DNA of 64,000 bases. It comes from JBPOHE01 sp052035915. Its GTDB lineage: Bacteria; Pseudomonadota; Gammaproteobacteria; Chromatiales; Chromatiaceae. Positions 27,527 through 36,839 of the stretch are shown here, piece after piece; position 1 is the stretch's first letter, and each line of letters begins with the position of its first letter. The notes beneath the pieces were generated by a model. The model saw nothing but the letters and a program-made list of their open reading frames with translations, was not told where the DNA came from and ran no database searches. The DNA lies in the NCBI GenBank assembly GCA_052035915.1, contig JBPOHE010000088.1, positions 1-64,000 on the forward strand. Direction: 5' to 3'. A program made the position numbers and the translations under genes.

Positions 27527-28347
27527 GCCGGCATCCCTCCCGGACAGGGAACATGGGTGGGCTGGGGATGGGACCCGAGTTCAAGGGCGGTAAGATTCCC
27601 CCCCCAGATGCAGCCGGTATCCAGCGCCCAGACGTTGTGGCTGGCCTGATACCCCAGGGTGGACCAGTGGCCGAAGACAATCTTGGTCTGACGGCTGGCC
27701 CGGTGAGGGATCATGAACCAGGGGAGATTCCCTTTGCGCTGCATCCCGGGGAGGCCCTTCTCATCCAGGGCCAGTTCCCCCTTGAAGCTGCAATATCGTA
27801 GCCTGGTGAGGCAATTGACGGTAAAACGCAGGCGCTCGATGCCGCTCAGATTCTCCGACCAGAGTTGGGGCTGGTTGCCATACATGACGCGGCAGAAGTC
27901 GGAAAACCCCGCGCCACGCAGGACCTTTTCCACTTCCCCGGCGCATTTGAGGGCGGTGGGGATATCCCATTGGGGCGGTAGTCCGGCGTGCAACAGGGCG
28001 AAACCCATGGCCTTGTCATAATGCATCAGGGGACGACGACGCAGCCAGTCGATCAGCTCATCTCGATCCGGCGCCTTGAGCACGTCTTCGAGCCGGTCCT
28101 GGGGCATGGGCCCACGGGCCTCCTGGGAGAGGGCCAGCAGATGCAGGTCATGGTTGCCAAGCACGACCACCGCCCTTTTGCCCAGGTCGCGGACGAACCG
28201 CAACACCCCGACCGAGTTGGGGCCGCGATTCACCAGATCGCCGACGAACCAGAGTCGATCGGTCCCGCTATCGAAGGCGATATGATCCAACAGCCGCTGC
28301 AACTCGTCATAGCAGCCTTGAACATCACCGATGGCGTAAGTAGTCAT
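27514..28347 (-). CDS. apaH: ApaH, diadenosine tetraphosphatase
   Basis: The 277-residue metallophosphatase splits Ap4A symmetrically into two ADP and removes Np4A caps from RNA. The metal motifs are AIGDVQGC, WFVGDLVNRGPNS, VLGNHDLHLLAL and FGHWSTLGY. It lies 40 bases after apaG, the usual arrangement, and overlaps the convergent folA gene end. Confidence 0.96.
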   Translation of the reverse strand: MTTYAIGDVQGCYDELQRLLDHIAFDSGTDRLWFVGDLVNRGPNSVGVLRFVRDLGKRAVVVLGNHDLHLLALSQEARGPMPQDRLEDVLKAPDRDELIDWLRRRPLMHYDKAMGFALLHAGLPPQWDIPTALKCAGEVEKVLRGAGFSDFCRVMYGNQPQLWSENLSGIERLRFTVNCLTRLRYCSFKGELALDEKGLPGMQRKGNLPWFMIPHRASRQTKIVFGHWSTLGYQASHNVWALDTGCIWGGNLTALELGSHPQPTHVPCPGGMPAYRF

Positions 28348-28387
28348 AGAGGGTCGTGGAGACCGCCGCAGGGCGGTGGTGGGAGGA

Positions 28388-28771
28388 TTAGTGCAAGGTC
28401 TTGGGGATGGAGAGGGAAAAGGGCGGGATCTCCGCTTCGAACCTGACCCCTTCGTCGTTCAGCATCTCATAACTGCCGTGCATGCTTCCCACCGGGGTGG
28501 TGATCATGGTGCCGCTGGTATAGCGGAACATCTGTCCCGGACGCAGATAGGGCTGCTGACCCACCACGCCCTCGCCGCGCACCTCCTGAACCCGGCCGTT
28601 GGCATCGGTGATGATCCAATGGCGGTTGAGCAACCGGGCGGGCTGGGTGCCCAGATTGCGGATGCTGATGGTATAGGAGAAGACATAACGATTCTCGCTG
28701 GGGACAGATTCCGCCTCGATATAACTGGTCTCGACGGAGATGCTGATGGAATTGGTGTGCTGGCTGCTCAT
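28388..28771 (-). CDS. apaG: ApaG family protein
   Basis: The 127-residue beta-sandwich protein shows the ApaG core: NRYVFSYTISIRNLG, RHWIITDANGRVQEVRGEG and the nucleotide-phosphate loop TPVGSMHGSYEML. ApaG (CorD) is linked to divalent cation tolerance, but its activity is not settled. ATG 28771 gives the family length; an upstream in-frame extension is not conserved. Confidence 0.94.
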   Translation of the reverse strand: MSSQHTNSISISVETSYIEAESVPSENRYVFSYTISIRNLGTQPARLLNRHWIITDANGRVQEVRGEGVVGQQPYLRPGQMFRYTSGTMITTPVGSMHGSYEMLNDEGVRFEAEIPPFSLSIPKTLH

Positions 28772-28958
28772 GGTCCCCAATGCGGCTCGGAGGGCTCGAA
28801 GGTCGCGGATAAGGGAAAGATATCGGTTGCCCGACGGGAAAGCAAACCCCGGCGAAGTCTCTGGACACCCGGGTCGGATATCCGTATCCGATTCCGGGAC
28901 TCGATCGAGGAGCGACAAAACCTATAAAAACAAGAAATATCTATCAACACTGGCTCGT

Positions 28959-29627
28959 CTATACATTTCCATCCTTCCCCATTTCGAGGATCTTGCGGGC
29001 GGTTTCCCGATCCAGGAACCGCCGGGGTGAAGGGATCAAGGCCGGGACCCGCTGTCGATACACCTCGTAGGCCCGGCCGTGATAGCGCAGCAGCTTGCGC
29101 TCTTCGAGACGCGAGCCGAGCAGGAAGTAGACCGAAATCACCAGATTGCTCAGCAGCATGGCGGCGTTCAGATCGCGGCTCCAGAGGATCACCAGTCCGA
29201 GGCTGTACCAGGGGTGACGGACGAATCTGTGCAGAGGGGAAATCCGCAAATGCTCCTGATCCTCGATCCGGCCTTCCCGCTCCCGCCACTGTCTGAGGCC
29301 CAGGAACTCCGCCGTATCGTAGTAGCGTAGCGACCAGATGAAACCCGCAACGGCGGTCAGCGTCAGGCCATGGGCCAGCCAGACCCAGGCCCCGTGCCAA
29401 ACCAACAGGGGTGGGCCCCGATAAGAGAAACTCAGGTACAGGGGGGGAAACAAGAAGAGCAGGGCCAGGAGGTTGAACCCCAACCGATAGACCGGCATCC
29501 AGCGGGGGGCGTGATCCACGACCCATTGTTTGGCGCCTACCGAGGCCAGGGCCGAATGGATGAGACCATAGCCGGACCAGGCCAGAAAGATCAGGAAAAG
29601 CTGAACAAGGCTGTCGGTTTCCATCAT
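28959..29627 (-). CDS. isoprenylcysteine methyltransferase/NnrU-like membrane protein
   Basis: The 222-residue protein has five or six membrane helices and the ICMT/PEMT-type C-terminal motif RHPWYSLGLVILWS followed by GSRLEERKLLRYHGRAYEVY, where family members bind S-adenosylmethionine. The substrate is unknown. It is a single-gene unit between apaG and ppk2. NnrU-type proteins are shorter and lack the RHP...EE pair, so a methyltransferase reading is preferred. Confidence 0.78.
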   Translation of the reverse strand: MMETDSLVQLFLIFLAWSGYGLIHSALASVGAKQWVVDHAPRWMPVYRLGFNLLALLFLFPPLYLSFSYRGPPLLVWHGAWVWLAHGLTLTAVAGFIWSLRYYDTAEFLGLRQWREREGRIEDQEHLRISPLHRFVRHPWYSLGLVILWSRDLNAAMLLSNLVISVYFLLGSRLEERKLLRYHGRAYEVYRQRVPALIPSPRRFLDRETARKILEMGKDGNV

Positions 29628-29799
29628 CGGGGTCTGATCAAGGTTGCGAGACGGGAGGGTTGCATGCTCTATCTTGGTGCCATCCAGCGCACCAAGTCAG
29701 CCCGCTAGCGGGACATCAGGCCGCCCCGGAGCAGGGTTTGTCGCTGATATGGGGGTTGGGAAACAGGGTCGCAACCGATGCCGGAGATGGCAAGTAATT

Positions 29800-29927
29800 T
29801 GCTTATATTGTTACCGAGCACCGGGCAACCGCTCGCCTGAGCTCAGGGGGCTCCGCTTTGGGGGCTCCCAACCAGCCATTGCTTGAAGAGAATGCCACTC
29901 GCCCCGCGAAAAGCGGGGCATTTTTTT
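29800..29927 (+). ncRNA. candidate small RNA with intrinsic terminator
   Basis: The segment contains a possible -10 (TATATT near 29804), inverted pieces such as GAGC/GCTC and GGGGGCTCC repeated twice, and ends in GCCCCGC-GAAAA-GCGGGGC followed by A and seven T. I cannot assign it to a known family, and its 5' end is a guess. Confidence 0.3.
29901..29927 (+). terminator. intrinsic terminator
   Basis: GCCCCGC-GAAAA-GCGGGGC plus ATTTTTTT. The T tract lies on the plus strand only, so it does not serve the minus-strand ppk2 gene. Confidence 0.8.
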
Positions 29928-29976
29928 GGGCGAAGTCGCCCGGGGCGGAAGCTGCGACCCGGGCCGGGGGATCTGA

Positions 29977-30888
29977 TCAGGCGGTGAATTTACCGCTGTT
30001 GAGACGCTGGGCGTCCATCATCTCGATCTCGCGGGCACCGGAGACCACCACATCCGGATCCGGCACGAAATCCAAGCCAGGATCGCGACGGGCATAGGGG
30101 ACGAAGTTCAGGATCACCTTCATGGCGTTCAGTCGGGCCAGGTGCTTGTTGTCCGAACGGATGATGGTCCAGGGGGCATGAGTGGTGTGGGTACGTTTGA
30201 GCATGGCGTACTTCATGTTGGTGAACTCATCCCAGCGCTCCTGGGCCTGGGCGTCCACTTCCGACAACTTCCATTGCCGTAAGGCGTCATTGCGACGCCG
30301 CTCGAATCGGCGCGACTGCTCGTCCTTGCTCACCGAGAAATAGAGCTTGACCAGGATGGTACCCTGGCGCACCAGATCCTTCTCGAAGCCGACCACGCCT
30401 TGCATGAAGTTTTCGTACTCGAGCTGGGTGCAGAAGCCGAATACCGGCTCGACCATGGCCCGGTTGTACCAGCTTCGATCGAACATCACCACCTCGCCAC
30501 CGCGGGGGAACTGGGCGACATACTTTTGGAAGAACCACTGGGTGCGCTGCTCGTCGGTGGGTTTACCGAGCGCCACGACCCGATAGTGCTTGACGTTCAT
30601 GTAACGGGTGACGCGACGGATGGTGCCGCCCTTGCCAGCGGCGTCACGACCCTCGAAGACGATGATCATGCGGCGACGGGTCTCTTCGAGATGCTGTTGC
30701 ATCCGAATCAATTCGGCCTGGTAGGGCTTGAGTTCTTCTTCTTCACGATAGACGGCCAGGGCCTTTCTTTTGTCGGCGCGCAACCTCTGATTGTCCTGGG
30801 AGAGGTGGGTAAACTCCCGCAGAAGCTCATCCGTGCGCAGGTTCTGTCCGTTGAATTCAAGAAATTCGGGATTTTGCATATCGGTCAT
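29977..30888 (-). CDS. ppk2: polyphosphate kinase 2
   Basis: The 303-residue enzyme moves phosphate between polyphosphate and nucleotides, usually making GTP or ATP from the diphosphate. It shows Walker A FEGRDAAGKGGTI, Walker B VVMFDRSWYNRAMVEPVFGF and the lid region ERRRNDALRQWKLSEVD. The one-domain length and the SWYNRA region suit class I (nucleoside diphosphate) members. It stands alone. Confidence 0.94.
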   Translation of the reverse strand: MTDMQNPEFLEFNGQNLRTDELLREFTHLSQDNQRLRADKRKALAVYREEEELKPYQAELIRMQQHLEETRRRMIIVFEGRDAAGKGGTIRRVTRYMNVKHYRVVALGKPTDEQRTQWFFQKYVAQFPRGGEVVMFDRSWYNRAMVEPVFGFCTQLEYENFMQGVVGFEKDLVRQGTILVKLYFSVSKDEQSRRFERRRNDALRQWKLSEVDAQAQERWDEFTNMKYAMLKRTHTTHAPWTIIRSDNKHLARLNAMKVILNFVPYARRDPGLDFVPDPDVVVSGAREIEMMDAQRLNSGKFTA

Positions 30889-31013
30889 CGCTGCAGCTCC
30901 AGCTTGGTGGGTTAGTTATCGAGTCCGGGTTCCCATTGTAAAGATTGGCCTGGAGTTGTGAATTCATTTCCTCTGCCGTCAATGAATTAGATGATGCGGA
31001 TCAATTTCTTTCC

Positions 31014-31577
31014 CTAGGGAGCACGGTTCAGATAGACCTTGCGTGCCAATTGCAGCAGTTTGGAACTGATGTCCAAGCCGTTCCGGCGGGCGGCCTCCAG
31101 ATTGATCTCGAAACCGAGCCGCTCTTTATCTTGAACCAACTCGATGATACCGCCGCCGAGGGCGAAACCCTGGTGGTCGGATACGCTGAGGATAGGCCGA
31201 CCTTTGAAGGAGGTGACCAGGCTGACCACCTCGTCGGTGCTGTCGCCGGCGATGAAGAGAATCTGGCAGCCCTGCGCTTCGGCGATGGAGGCGGCGCGCA
31301 GGACGCGGATGTGCCGATCCGCGGCCTTTCTACCGGCGAGGGCTTCGAGATGGACACCGAAGGGGTCCCGGCCCAGCACGCAGATGAAAAAATCCCGTTC
31401 CGCTTGTTCCTGGGGCCAGGCGACAAACCTGGAGAAGTTGAACAGAAAGGCGGCCTTGAGTTCGTATTCCGCCCGTGAGCCCGCTTCTCCGGAAAAGGCC
31501 GTTGCGTTCAGCGCCAGGCACAGCCCAAGCAACAACAGAGGTTGAATGACACTGGGGTAGCGAACGCAGGGGCCCAA
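31014..31577 (-). CDS. YfiR family (DUF4154) periplasmic protein
   Basis: The 187-residue exported protein has a signal peptide (to about residue 28) and the family stretch YELKAAFLFNFSRFVAWPQE, followed by FFICVLGRDPFG and a C-terminal IELVQDKERLGFEINLEAAR. YfiR holds a diguanylate cyclase in check in Pseudomonas. Here no cyclase is adjacent; the neighbour is a divergent TonB-type receptor, a pairing often seen for this family. The 216-bp space between them is A+T-rich and should hold both promoters. Confidence 0.88.
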   Translation of the reverse strand: MGPCVRYPSVIQPLLLLGLCLALNATAFSGEAGSRAEYELKAAFLFNFSRFVAWPQEQAERDFFICVLGRDPFGVHLEALAGRKAADRHIRVLRAASIAEAQGCQILFIAGDSTDEVVSLVTSFKGRPILSVSDHQGFALGGGIIELVQDKERLGFEINLEAARRNGLDISSKLLQLARKVYLNRAP

Positions 31578-31793
31578 ACCATTTTTCCTTTTCTCGGTAG
31601 GGGCAAGGACACAACCCGGAAAAAAACCGGGAGTCAGCGATCAAGCTTATAATAAATATCCACTCAACAGGTTAGAGTTGAAGAATTTTTATCATTGTAG
31701 GAGGCGAGATCCACCTTCTCTTCCCGCCTGTACTTGGTGGAATGCCGTGGCAGGAACAGGGGGAAGGTAGACCGGGCTCCTCTGGGCGGGGAA

Positions 31794-33908
31794 ATGTTTA
31801 GACTCGCTAATGGTTTCGCTCATTCGACCGCGGCCGATCCCGCTTCGCGAGCGGGTTTCGCCGGGCGATCCTCGGCTGTGGGAAGCCGGCTCGGACGCCT
31901 GCTTTTCCTCGGCGCCATCGCCCTGATGGGCGTGGCCGAGGTGGCGAGGTCGGAAAAGGCGGAGGCCGACCTGCTGGCCCTGGATATCGAGGATCTGCTG
32001 TTGCTAGAGGTCAGCACCAGCTCGAAAATCTCCGAAAAGATCGTCGATGCTCCGGCTACGGTCACCGTAGTGACGGCCGAGGATATCCGCGCCTACGGCT
32101 ACCGTACCCTGGGGGAGATACTGCGTTCGATCCCCGGCCTGCATCTGAGCTACGATCGCAGCTATCAGTATCTGGGCGTGCGCGGGTTCAATTTCCGCGA
32201 CTTCAATCAGCGGATACTGGTATTGCTGGATGGCCAACGCCTGAACGAGAACATGTTCAGTCAGGGCTTTATCGAGGGCATGTTGCCGGTGGAGCCAGAG
32301 CTGATCGAACGGGTGGAGTTCGTCGCCGGACCCGGTTCCTCGATCTACGGCAATAACGCCCTGCTTGGCGTGGTCAATGTCATCACCAAGGGCTATGCCG
32401 CCGCTTCCGCCGCCGAGGCTATCGCCGATGTCGGCAGTGAGAGGGCCAGTCGAGGACTGGTTCGACTCGATGCCCACATCAACCAGGAGGCGGATATGTT
32501 GGTTTCTGCCTCCCATGCCGAGCGAAGGGGAGGGGATTTGCGTTTTCCCGAGCATGGTGAAGGAGCCCAGGGTATAGCCCGTGATCTCGATGCGGAACGT
32601 ATCTCCAAGTTTTTCGGCAAGGCGAGGTACGGGGATCTTGCCCTGCATCTCGGGGCCAGCAAACGGGAAAAGGAGGTACCCACGGCCCCCTACGAGACCC
32701 TGTTCAATGATCCGGGCGCCCAACTCTCGGATCAGGAACTCCTGTTCAGCCTGGGCCATAGTGGAAAGACGACGGACAAGCTGAAACACGCCTTCCACTT
32801 CACCTTCGGCGATTATGCCTTTCTCAACGACTACCGCTATCTGTCGGACCCAGGCACCCTCAATCACGACGCCGTCGAGGGGAAATGGCTGGGGACCGAT
32901 CTGCTCTTCGACTATCTCGGCTTTGAGCGGCAAAGAATCGTCGCCGGGATCGACGCCCAGTGGGACATCCGTCAGCACTACAAAAACTACGATGCGACTC
33001 CGAGTCCGTTCCTGTGGTACAGGCAGCAGGGGGATTCCATGCGCTGGGGCCTCTATCTGCACGACGAGATCAGTCCGACTCCAAACCTGATGTTCCATGT
33101 CGGCGGACGTTGGGATCATTACCGCTCTGATGGACGATTGACCGATGAAAGCTCAGGAGTGCGGGGACGCTTCTCGAACTCGGACCAGGTGTTCAATCCC
33201 CGTCTGGCGGCCATCTACAAGCCGCATCCCCGACTGGTGCTGAAGCTGCTCTACAACTCCGCCTTCCGGGCACCGGATGCCACCGAGATCGGCTATGTCA
33301 TCCCGCCGCGGGTGATCGTCGCCGATCTGGGCCCGGAACGCATCAAATCAACCGAACTGGCGGCGGAATATTTCCCCTCGACCGCCCTCAAGCTGACGAC
33401 GCGAGGGTTCTACACCAGATTCGATGCGGCCATCATTCTGGACCCGCTGGATCCCGCTCGTACCATCAATGGCGGCGAGTATCTTTCTCGCGGCATCGAG
33501 ACCGCTGTGGAATGGCAGTCCGCCCGACGCCAGCGGTTGCGGGCGAGCCTGACCCTGCAGCATGTTACCGATGAGAATACCGGGGCCACCCTGGAGGACG
33601 CGCCGCGCTACCTGGCCAAGTTCAACTACACCCTGCCCTTGTGGGAAAGCCCCTGGCGCCTCGGCCTGGAGGCACAGCTCGTCGGGCCTCGCGATACACC
33701 GGAGGGGGGCGAGGTCGGCGCCTACCCACTGGTGAACCTCACCCTGACCTCGATGAATCTGTGGAAAAATCTGGATCTTTCCGCATCTTGCTATAACCTG
33801 CTGGACAAGAACTATGCCGATCCCGCCCGCGCCGCCCAACTTCCCATCACCAGCATCCCCCAGGACGGACGTTCGTTCCGCCTGCTGTTGAAATACAGCT
33901 TTTTCTAA
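31794..33908 (+). CDS. TonB-dependent receptor
   Basis: The 704-residue outer-membrane receptor has a long Ala-rich leader, a TonB-box-like LLALDIEDLLLLEVS, the plug domain (ATVTVVTAEDIRAYG, GVRGFNFRDFNQRILVLLDG, VEFVAGPGSSIYGNNALLGV) and a 22-strand-type barrel ending in aromatic ...KYSFF. Ligands for such receptors include siderophores, B12 and short organic molecules. It is divergent from the yfiR-like gene, which may be a functional partner. The N terminus before residue 45 is unusual for a signal peptide, and the start at 31794 follows GGGCGGGGAA. Confidence 0.92.
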   Translation: MFRLANGFAHSTAADPASRAGFAGRSSAVGSRLGRLLFLGAIALMGVAEVARSEKAEADLLALDIEDLLLLEVSTSSKISEKIVDAPATVTVVTAEDIRAYGYRTLGEILRSIPGLHLSYDRSYQYLGVRGFNFRDFNQRILVLLDGQRLNENMFSQGFIEGMLPVEPELIERVEFVAGPGSSIYGNNALLGVVNVITKGYAAASAAEAIADVGSERASRGLVRLDAHINQEADMLVSASHAERRGGDLRFPEHGEGAQGIARDLDAERISKFFGKARYGDLALHLGASKREKEVPTAPYETLFNDPGAQLSDQELLFSLGHSGKTTDKLKHAFHFTFGDYAFLNDYRYLSDPGTLNHDAVEGKWLGTDLLFDYLGFERQRIVAGIDAQWDIRQHYKNYDATPSPFLWYRQQGDSMRWGLYLHDEISPTPNLMFHVGGRWDHYRSDGRLTDESSGVRGRFSNSDQVFNPRLAAIYKPHPRLVLKLLYNSAFRAPDATEIGYVIPPRVIVADLGPERIKSTELAAEYFPSTALKLTTRGFYTRFDAAIILDPLDPARTINGGEYLSRGIETAVEWQSARRQRLRASLTLQHVTDENTGATLEDAPRYLAKFNYTLPLWESPWRLGLEAQLVGPRDTPEGGEVGAYPLVNLTLTSMNLWKNLDLSASCYNLLDKNYADPARAAQLPITSIPQDGRSFRLLLKYSFF

Positions 33909-34089
33909 GAAGCTGTTTGGAAAGTCTCGTTACAGCCTCCACGCCTCGGGGCCAAGGTCTGTGCCTGCGATTATCGTTCTTACAGAGAGAACAATCCAGG
34001 CTTTTAATCTTAGTTTATTGCTAATAGGAGAACAAAAATCGGGCCTTTTCGCTCGATGCCCGGGAGGCGAGGGTTTCCAAACAGCTTCT
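33908..34089. repeat. palindromic unit with 16-bp perfect ends around element copy F
   Basis: AGAAGCTGTTTGGAAA at 33908-33923 is exactly inverted at 34074-34089. The arms extend further with few mismatches (TCTCG / CGAGGG). The 118-bp element copy F lies between them. The left arm begins at the last base of the receptor's TAA, so the unit may also end that transcript. Confidence 0.7.
33946..34064. repeat. 118-bp palindromic interspersed element, copy F
   Basis: The left end is decayed (CTCGGGGCC instead of CCCGGGC). The internal GTTCTTACAGAGAGAACAAT hairpin and the right arm GAGAACAAAAATCGGGCC...GCCCGGG are recognisable. Confidence 0.65.
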
Positions 34090-34090
34090 A

Positions 34091-34228
34091 AACACATACG
34101 CTCTTCCTGCGTTTCGGACAGCTTGATCAAAAGGGGGGAGGGGAAAGCAAGATAAAACAATCGGTTACACAATGCGTCCAGGGTCGCGAGGGGCGAACCG
34201 TCCGAAACGCAGGAAGAGCCAACACATA
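34091..34228. mobile_element. 122-bp MITE with 20-bp inverted ends and 8-bp target duplication
   Basis: The direct repeat AACACATA (34091-34098 and 34221-34228) flanks a unit whose ends are GCTCTTCCTGCGTTTCGGAC (34100-34119) and its perfect inverse (34200-34219). The centre is about 80 bp, A+T-richer, with no coding capacity. These are the marks of a non-autonomous transposable element. An 8-bp duplication is typical of several IS families, IS1595 among them. Confidence 0.8.
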
Positions 34229-34464
34229 TTGGCTAAGGTACCTCGCTAATCCGATCAGATGATCGAAACCCAGGACCATACATGCTGAACCGCCCGGGCC
34301 TTGCCTCCCACCGCTCCAGCGGAGCCATTCCGACCTTGGCAATCTTCGGTCTCGTCCCCACAAAGATGGTAGTGTATCCACCCTCTGGGCGAGAGAACGG
34401 CGTCCGTCGTGCCTTCGCTGACGGGTTGCAACCGGGCCGAACCGGCCAATGTGGAGGTAAGTGT

Positions 34465-36369
34465 ATGAGTTCCCTCAGACTTGGTTTTGTTCTGGGGTTT
34501 GTTTTGGCCCTGGTGCTCCTAGCCGTGTTGCTGGGCGGTGATCACGGAAGCGACCGCAACACCGGAAGCATCAACTATTCTCAATTCATTGAGGAAGTCC
34601 AACGGCAGGAGGTTGTTCAGGTTTTCATCGACGAAGATCTCATTCGTGGGCGGCGGCAAGATGGTTCCTACTTTGTCACCTTGGACCCCGGAGATCCCGA
34701 GCTGATAGCCGACCTGCTCCAATACGATGTGCTGATCAACGTCAAACCGCCGGAAAAACCCAGTATCCTGCTCAGTATCCTGGCCTCCTGGCTCCCCTTC
34801 ATGATCCTGATCGGTGTCTGGTTCTGGTTCATGCGCCGGGGTCTCGACGGAGGGAACCCGAAAGGGCTCTTTTCTTTCGGCAAGAGTCGGGCCCGGCATC
34901 ACGCCGAAGGGGAGGTGAAGGTCACCTTTGCCGATGTGGCCGGGGTGGATGAAGCCAAGGAGGAGGTCGGTGAGTTGGTCGAGTTTCTGCGCAACCCCGA
35001 CAAGTTCCGCCAACTCGGCGGGCGCATCCCCCGTGGGGTGCTGATGGTGGGCCCGCCGGGGACGGGGAAGACCCTGCTTTCCCGGGCCATTGCCGGCGAG
35101 GCCAGGGTGCCCTTTTTCAGCATCTCGGGTTCGGATTTTGTCGAGATGTTCGTCGGCGTGGGGGCTTCCCGGGTGCGGGATCTCTTCGAACAGGCGAAAA
35201 AGCAGGCCCCCTGCATCATCTTCATCGACGAACTCGACGCCGTGGGCCGACGGCGGGGCGCCGGTCTCGGCGGGGGACATGATGAGCGCGAGCAGACTCT
35301 GAATCAGTTGCTGGTCGAGATGGACGGTTTCGAGGGCAAGGAGGGCATCATCGTCATCGCCGCCACCAACCGGCCGGATGTCCTGGACCCGGCCCTGCTG
35401 CGTCCTGGGCGTTTCGATCGCCAGGTGGTGGTCGGCCTGCCGGATATTCTCGGACGGGAACAGATTCTGCGGTTGCACATGCGGGCGCTGCCGGTGGCGG
35501 TGGACGTCGAACCCCGGGTCATCGCCCGGGGAACGCCGGGATTTTCCGGGGCGGATCTGGCCAATCTGGTCAACGAGGCCGCGCTTCTCACCGCCCGACA
35601 GAATTTGCACCAGGTGTCGATGGAGATGTTCGAGCGGGCCAAGGACAAGGTCCTGATGGGGGCCGAGCGCCGCAGCCTGGTGATGAGCGAGGAGATGAAG
35701 CGCCTCACGGCCTATCATGAGGCCGGCCACGCCATTCTGGGCTTTCTTGTTCCGGAGCAAGACCCGGTGCACAAGGTCAGCATCATCCCCCGGGGGCGCG
35801 CCCTGGGTCTGACGCTCTTTCTGCCGGAGCAGGATCGTTACAGTTCCAGCCGCCGTCGCATCGAAAGCCAGATCACCTGCCTGTTCGGCGGGAGGTTGGC
35901 GGAGACCCTGATCTTTGGACCCGATGCGGTCACCACCGGCGCCCAAAACGATATCCAGCGTGCCACCAGCCTGGCCCGGGGGATGGTGACCAAGTGGGGT
36001 CTTTCGGACAACCTGGGTCCCATGGCCTATGAAGACGAAGACGAGGAGATCTTTCTCGGTGGCGCGGTGACCCGTCATCGGGCCCAATCCAAGGCGACCG
36101 AAGAGTCGATCGACCGCGAAGTGCGGGCCATCATCGATCGTAACTACAATCGGGCCCAACAGCTATTGATGGCGCATATGGATACCCTGCACAAACTGGC
36201 GGCCGCGCTGCTCGCCCATGAGACCCTCAACTGGGAGCAAATTAAAGCTATCCTCGAAGGCCGCTGGGATGGGCGCGGCAACGAGTCGGGATCGCCTCCC
36301 CCCAGCGCCAAGCCGACACCACCGGCCAACCCTCCGGCGGGTCTGAAAATCCCGCCCGTCGGCGTTTGA
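34465..36369 (+). CDS. ftsH: FtsH-type ATP-dependent zinc metalloprotease
   Basis: The 634-residue membrane protease degrades damaged or regulatory membrane and soluble proteins. It has two membrane helices (about 5-24 and 101-123) around a periplasmic domain, an AAA domain (Walker A GPPGTGKT at 196-203, [35 protein letters not shown]), and the zinc site HEAGH at 418-422. The C terminus is Pro-rich. ATG 34465 follows GGAGG by seven bases; upstream in-frame ATG codons lack a ribosome site. No rlmE, folP or glmM, the usual housekeeping neighbours, are near. This is probably a second FtsH. Its stop overlaps the start of the repeat protein. Confidence 0.93.
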   Translation: MSSLRLGFVLGFVLALVLLAVLLGGDHGSDRNTGSINYSQFIEEVQRQEVVQVFIDEDLIRGRRQDGSYFVTLDPGDPELIADLLQYDVLINVKPPEKPSILLSILASWLPFMILIGVWFWFMRRGLDGGNPKGLFSFGKSRARHHAEGEVKVTFADVAGVDEAKEEVGELVEFLRNPDKFRQLGGRIPRGVLMVGPPGTGKTLLSRAIAGEARVPFFSISGSDFVEMFVGVGASRVRDLFEQAKKQAPCIIFIDELDAVGRRRGAGLGGGHDEREQTLNQLLVEMDGFEGKEGIIVIAATNRPDVLDPALLRPGRFDRQVVVGLPDILGREQILRLHMRALPVAVDVEPRVIARGTPGFSGADLANLVNEAALLTARQNLHQVSMEMFERAKDKVLMGAERRSLVMSEEMKRLTAYHEAGHAILGFLVPEQDPVHKVSIIPRGRALGLTLFLPEQDRYSSSRRRIESQITCLFGGRLAETLIFGPDAVTTGAQNDIQRATSLARGMVTKWGLSDNLGPMAYEDEDEEIFLGGAVTRHRAQSKATEESIDREVRAIIDRNYNRAQQLLMAHMDTLHKLAAALLAHETLNWEQIKAILEGRWDGRGNESGSPPPSAKPTPPANPPAGLKIPPVGV

Positions 36370-36839
36370 GCGGTCGGGCAGCGGATCCGGAGTCTGTTTT
36401 GGGGCCGGTTTGGCGACAGCTTTGTCTGGCGATTCTGGCGGTCTGGTCCTGGCTGTGCCTTCCGGGTCCTGTTCCGATCGGCTCGGCTGAGGCCGCTCCC
36501 GGTCTCCATCCCGGCGATCCCCGGGCCGGTGCGGGGAGATGGTATGATGAGCATGGCCGTTACCTGGGAAAAAAGGAGGACAGCGGGCGTTTCTATGACC
36601 AGCAGGGGAAGTATCAAGGGAAAGAGGATGATTCGGGCCGGGAGTACGATGCCCAGGGGCGCTATCTCGGACGTCGCGATGAACAGGGTCGCCGCTACGA
36701 CCCTCAGGGACGCTACCTGGGTCAGACGGATGCCTCCGGCCGCCGCTACGATGCCCAGGGACGCTATCTCGGCAGGATGGACGAACAAGGCCGCCTGTAC
36801 GATGCCCAGGGGAGATACGAAGGTCGGCTGGAACCCTGA
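36366..36839 (+). CDS. exported protein made of six 17-residue YD/GRYLG repeats
   Basis: The 157-residue protein has a hydrophobic signal segment (about residues 18-42) and then six tandem units of the form GRxYDxQGRYLGRxDxx. I do not recognise the family. Regular Tyr, Asp and Gly positions suggest a beta-solenoid or beta-hairpin array, formally like MORN or YD repeats but shorter and distinct. A TTG start overlaps the ftsH stop (TTGA), so it is translated with the protease and may be its substrate, adaptor or partner in the envelope. The 51-bp DNA repeats could change in number. Confidence 0.75.
   Translation: MSGRAADPESVLGPVWRQLCLAILAVWSWLCLPGPVPIGSAEAAPGLHPGDPRAGAGRWYDEHGRYLGKKEDSGRFYDQQGKYQGKEDDSGREYDAQGRYLGRRDEQGRRYDPQGRYLGQTDASGRRYDAQGRYLGRMDEQGRLYDAQGRYEGRLEP

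Larger units (their letters stand above)
29628..29976. other. intergenic region with a plus-strand terminator
   Basis: There is no protein gene. The region ends in a clear terminator that faces rightward, although no plus-strand gene lies upstream of it within several kilobases. That orphan terminator is the reason for suspecting a small RNA here. Confidence 0.5.

Noticed and set aside
34519..36159. 546-residue minus-strand frame opposite ftsH
   Set aside because: It mirrors the FtsH coding sequence and has no domain of its own.
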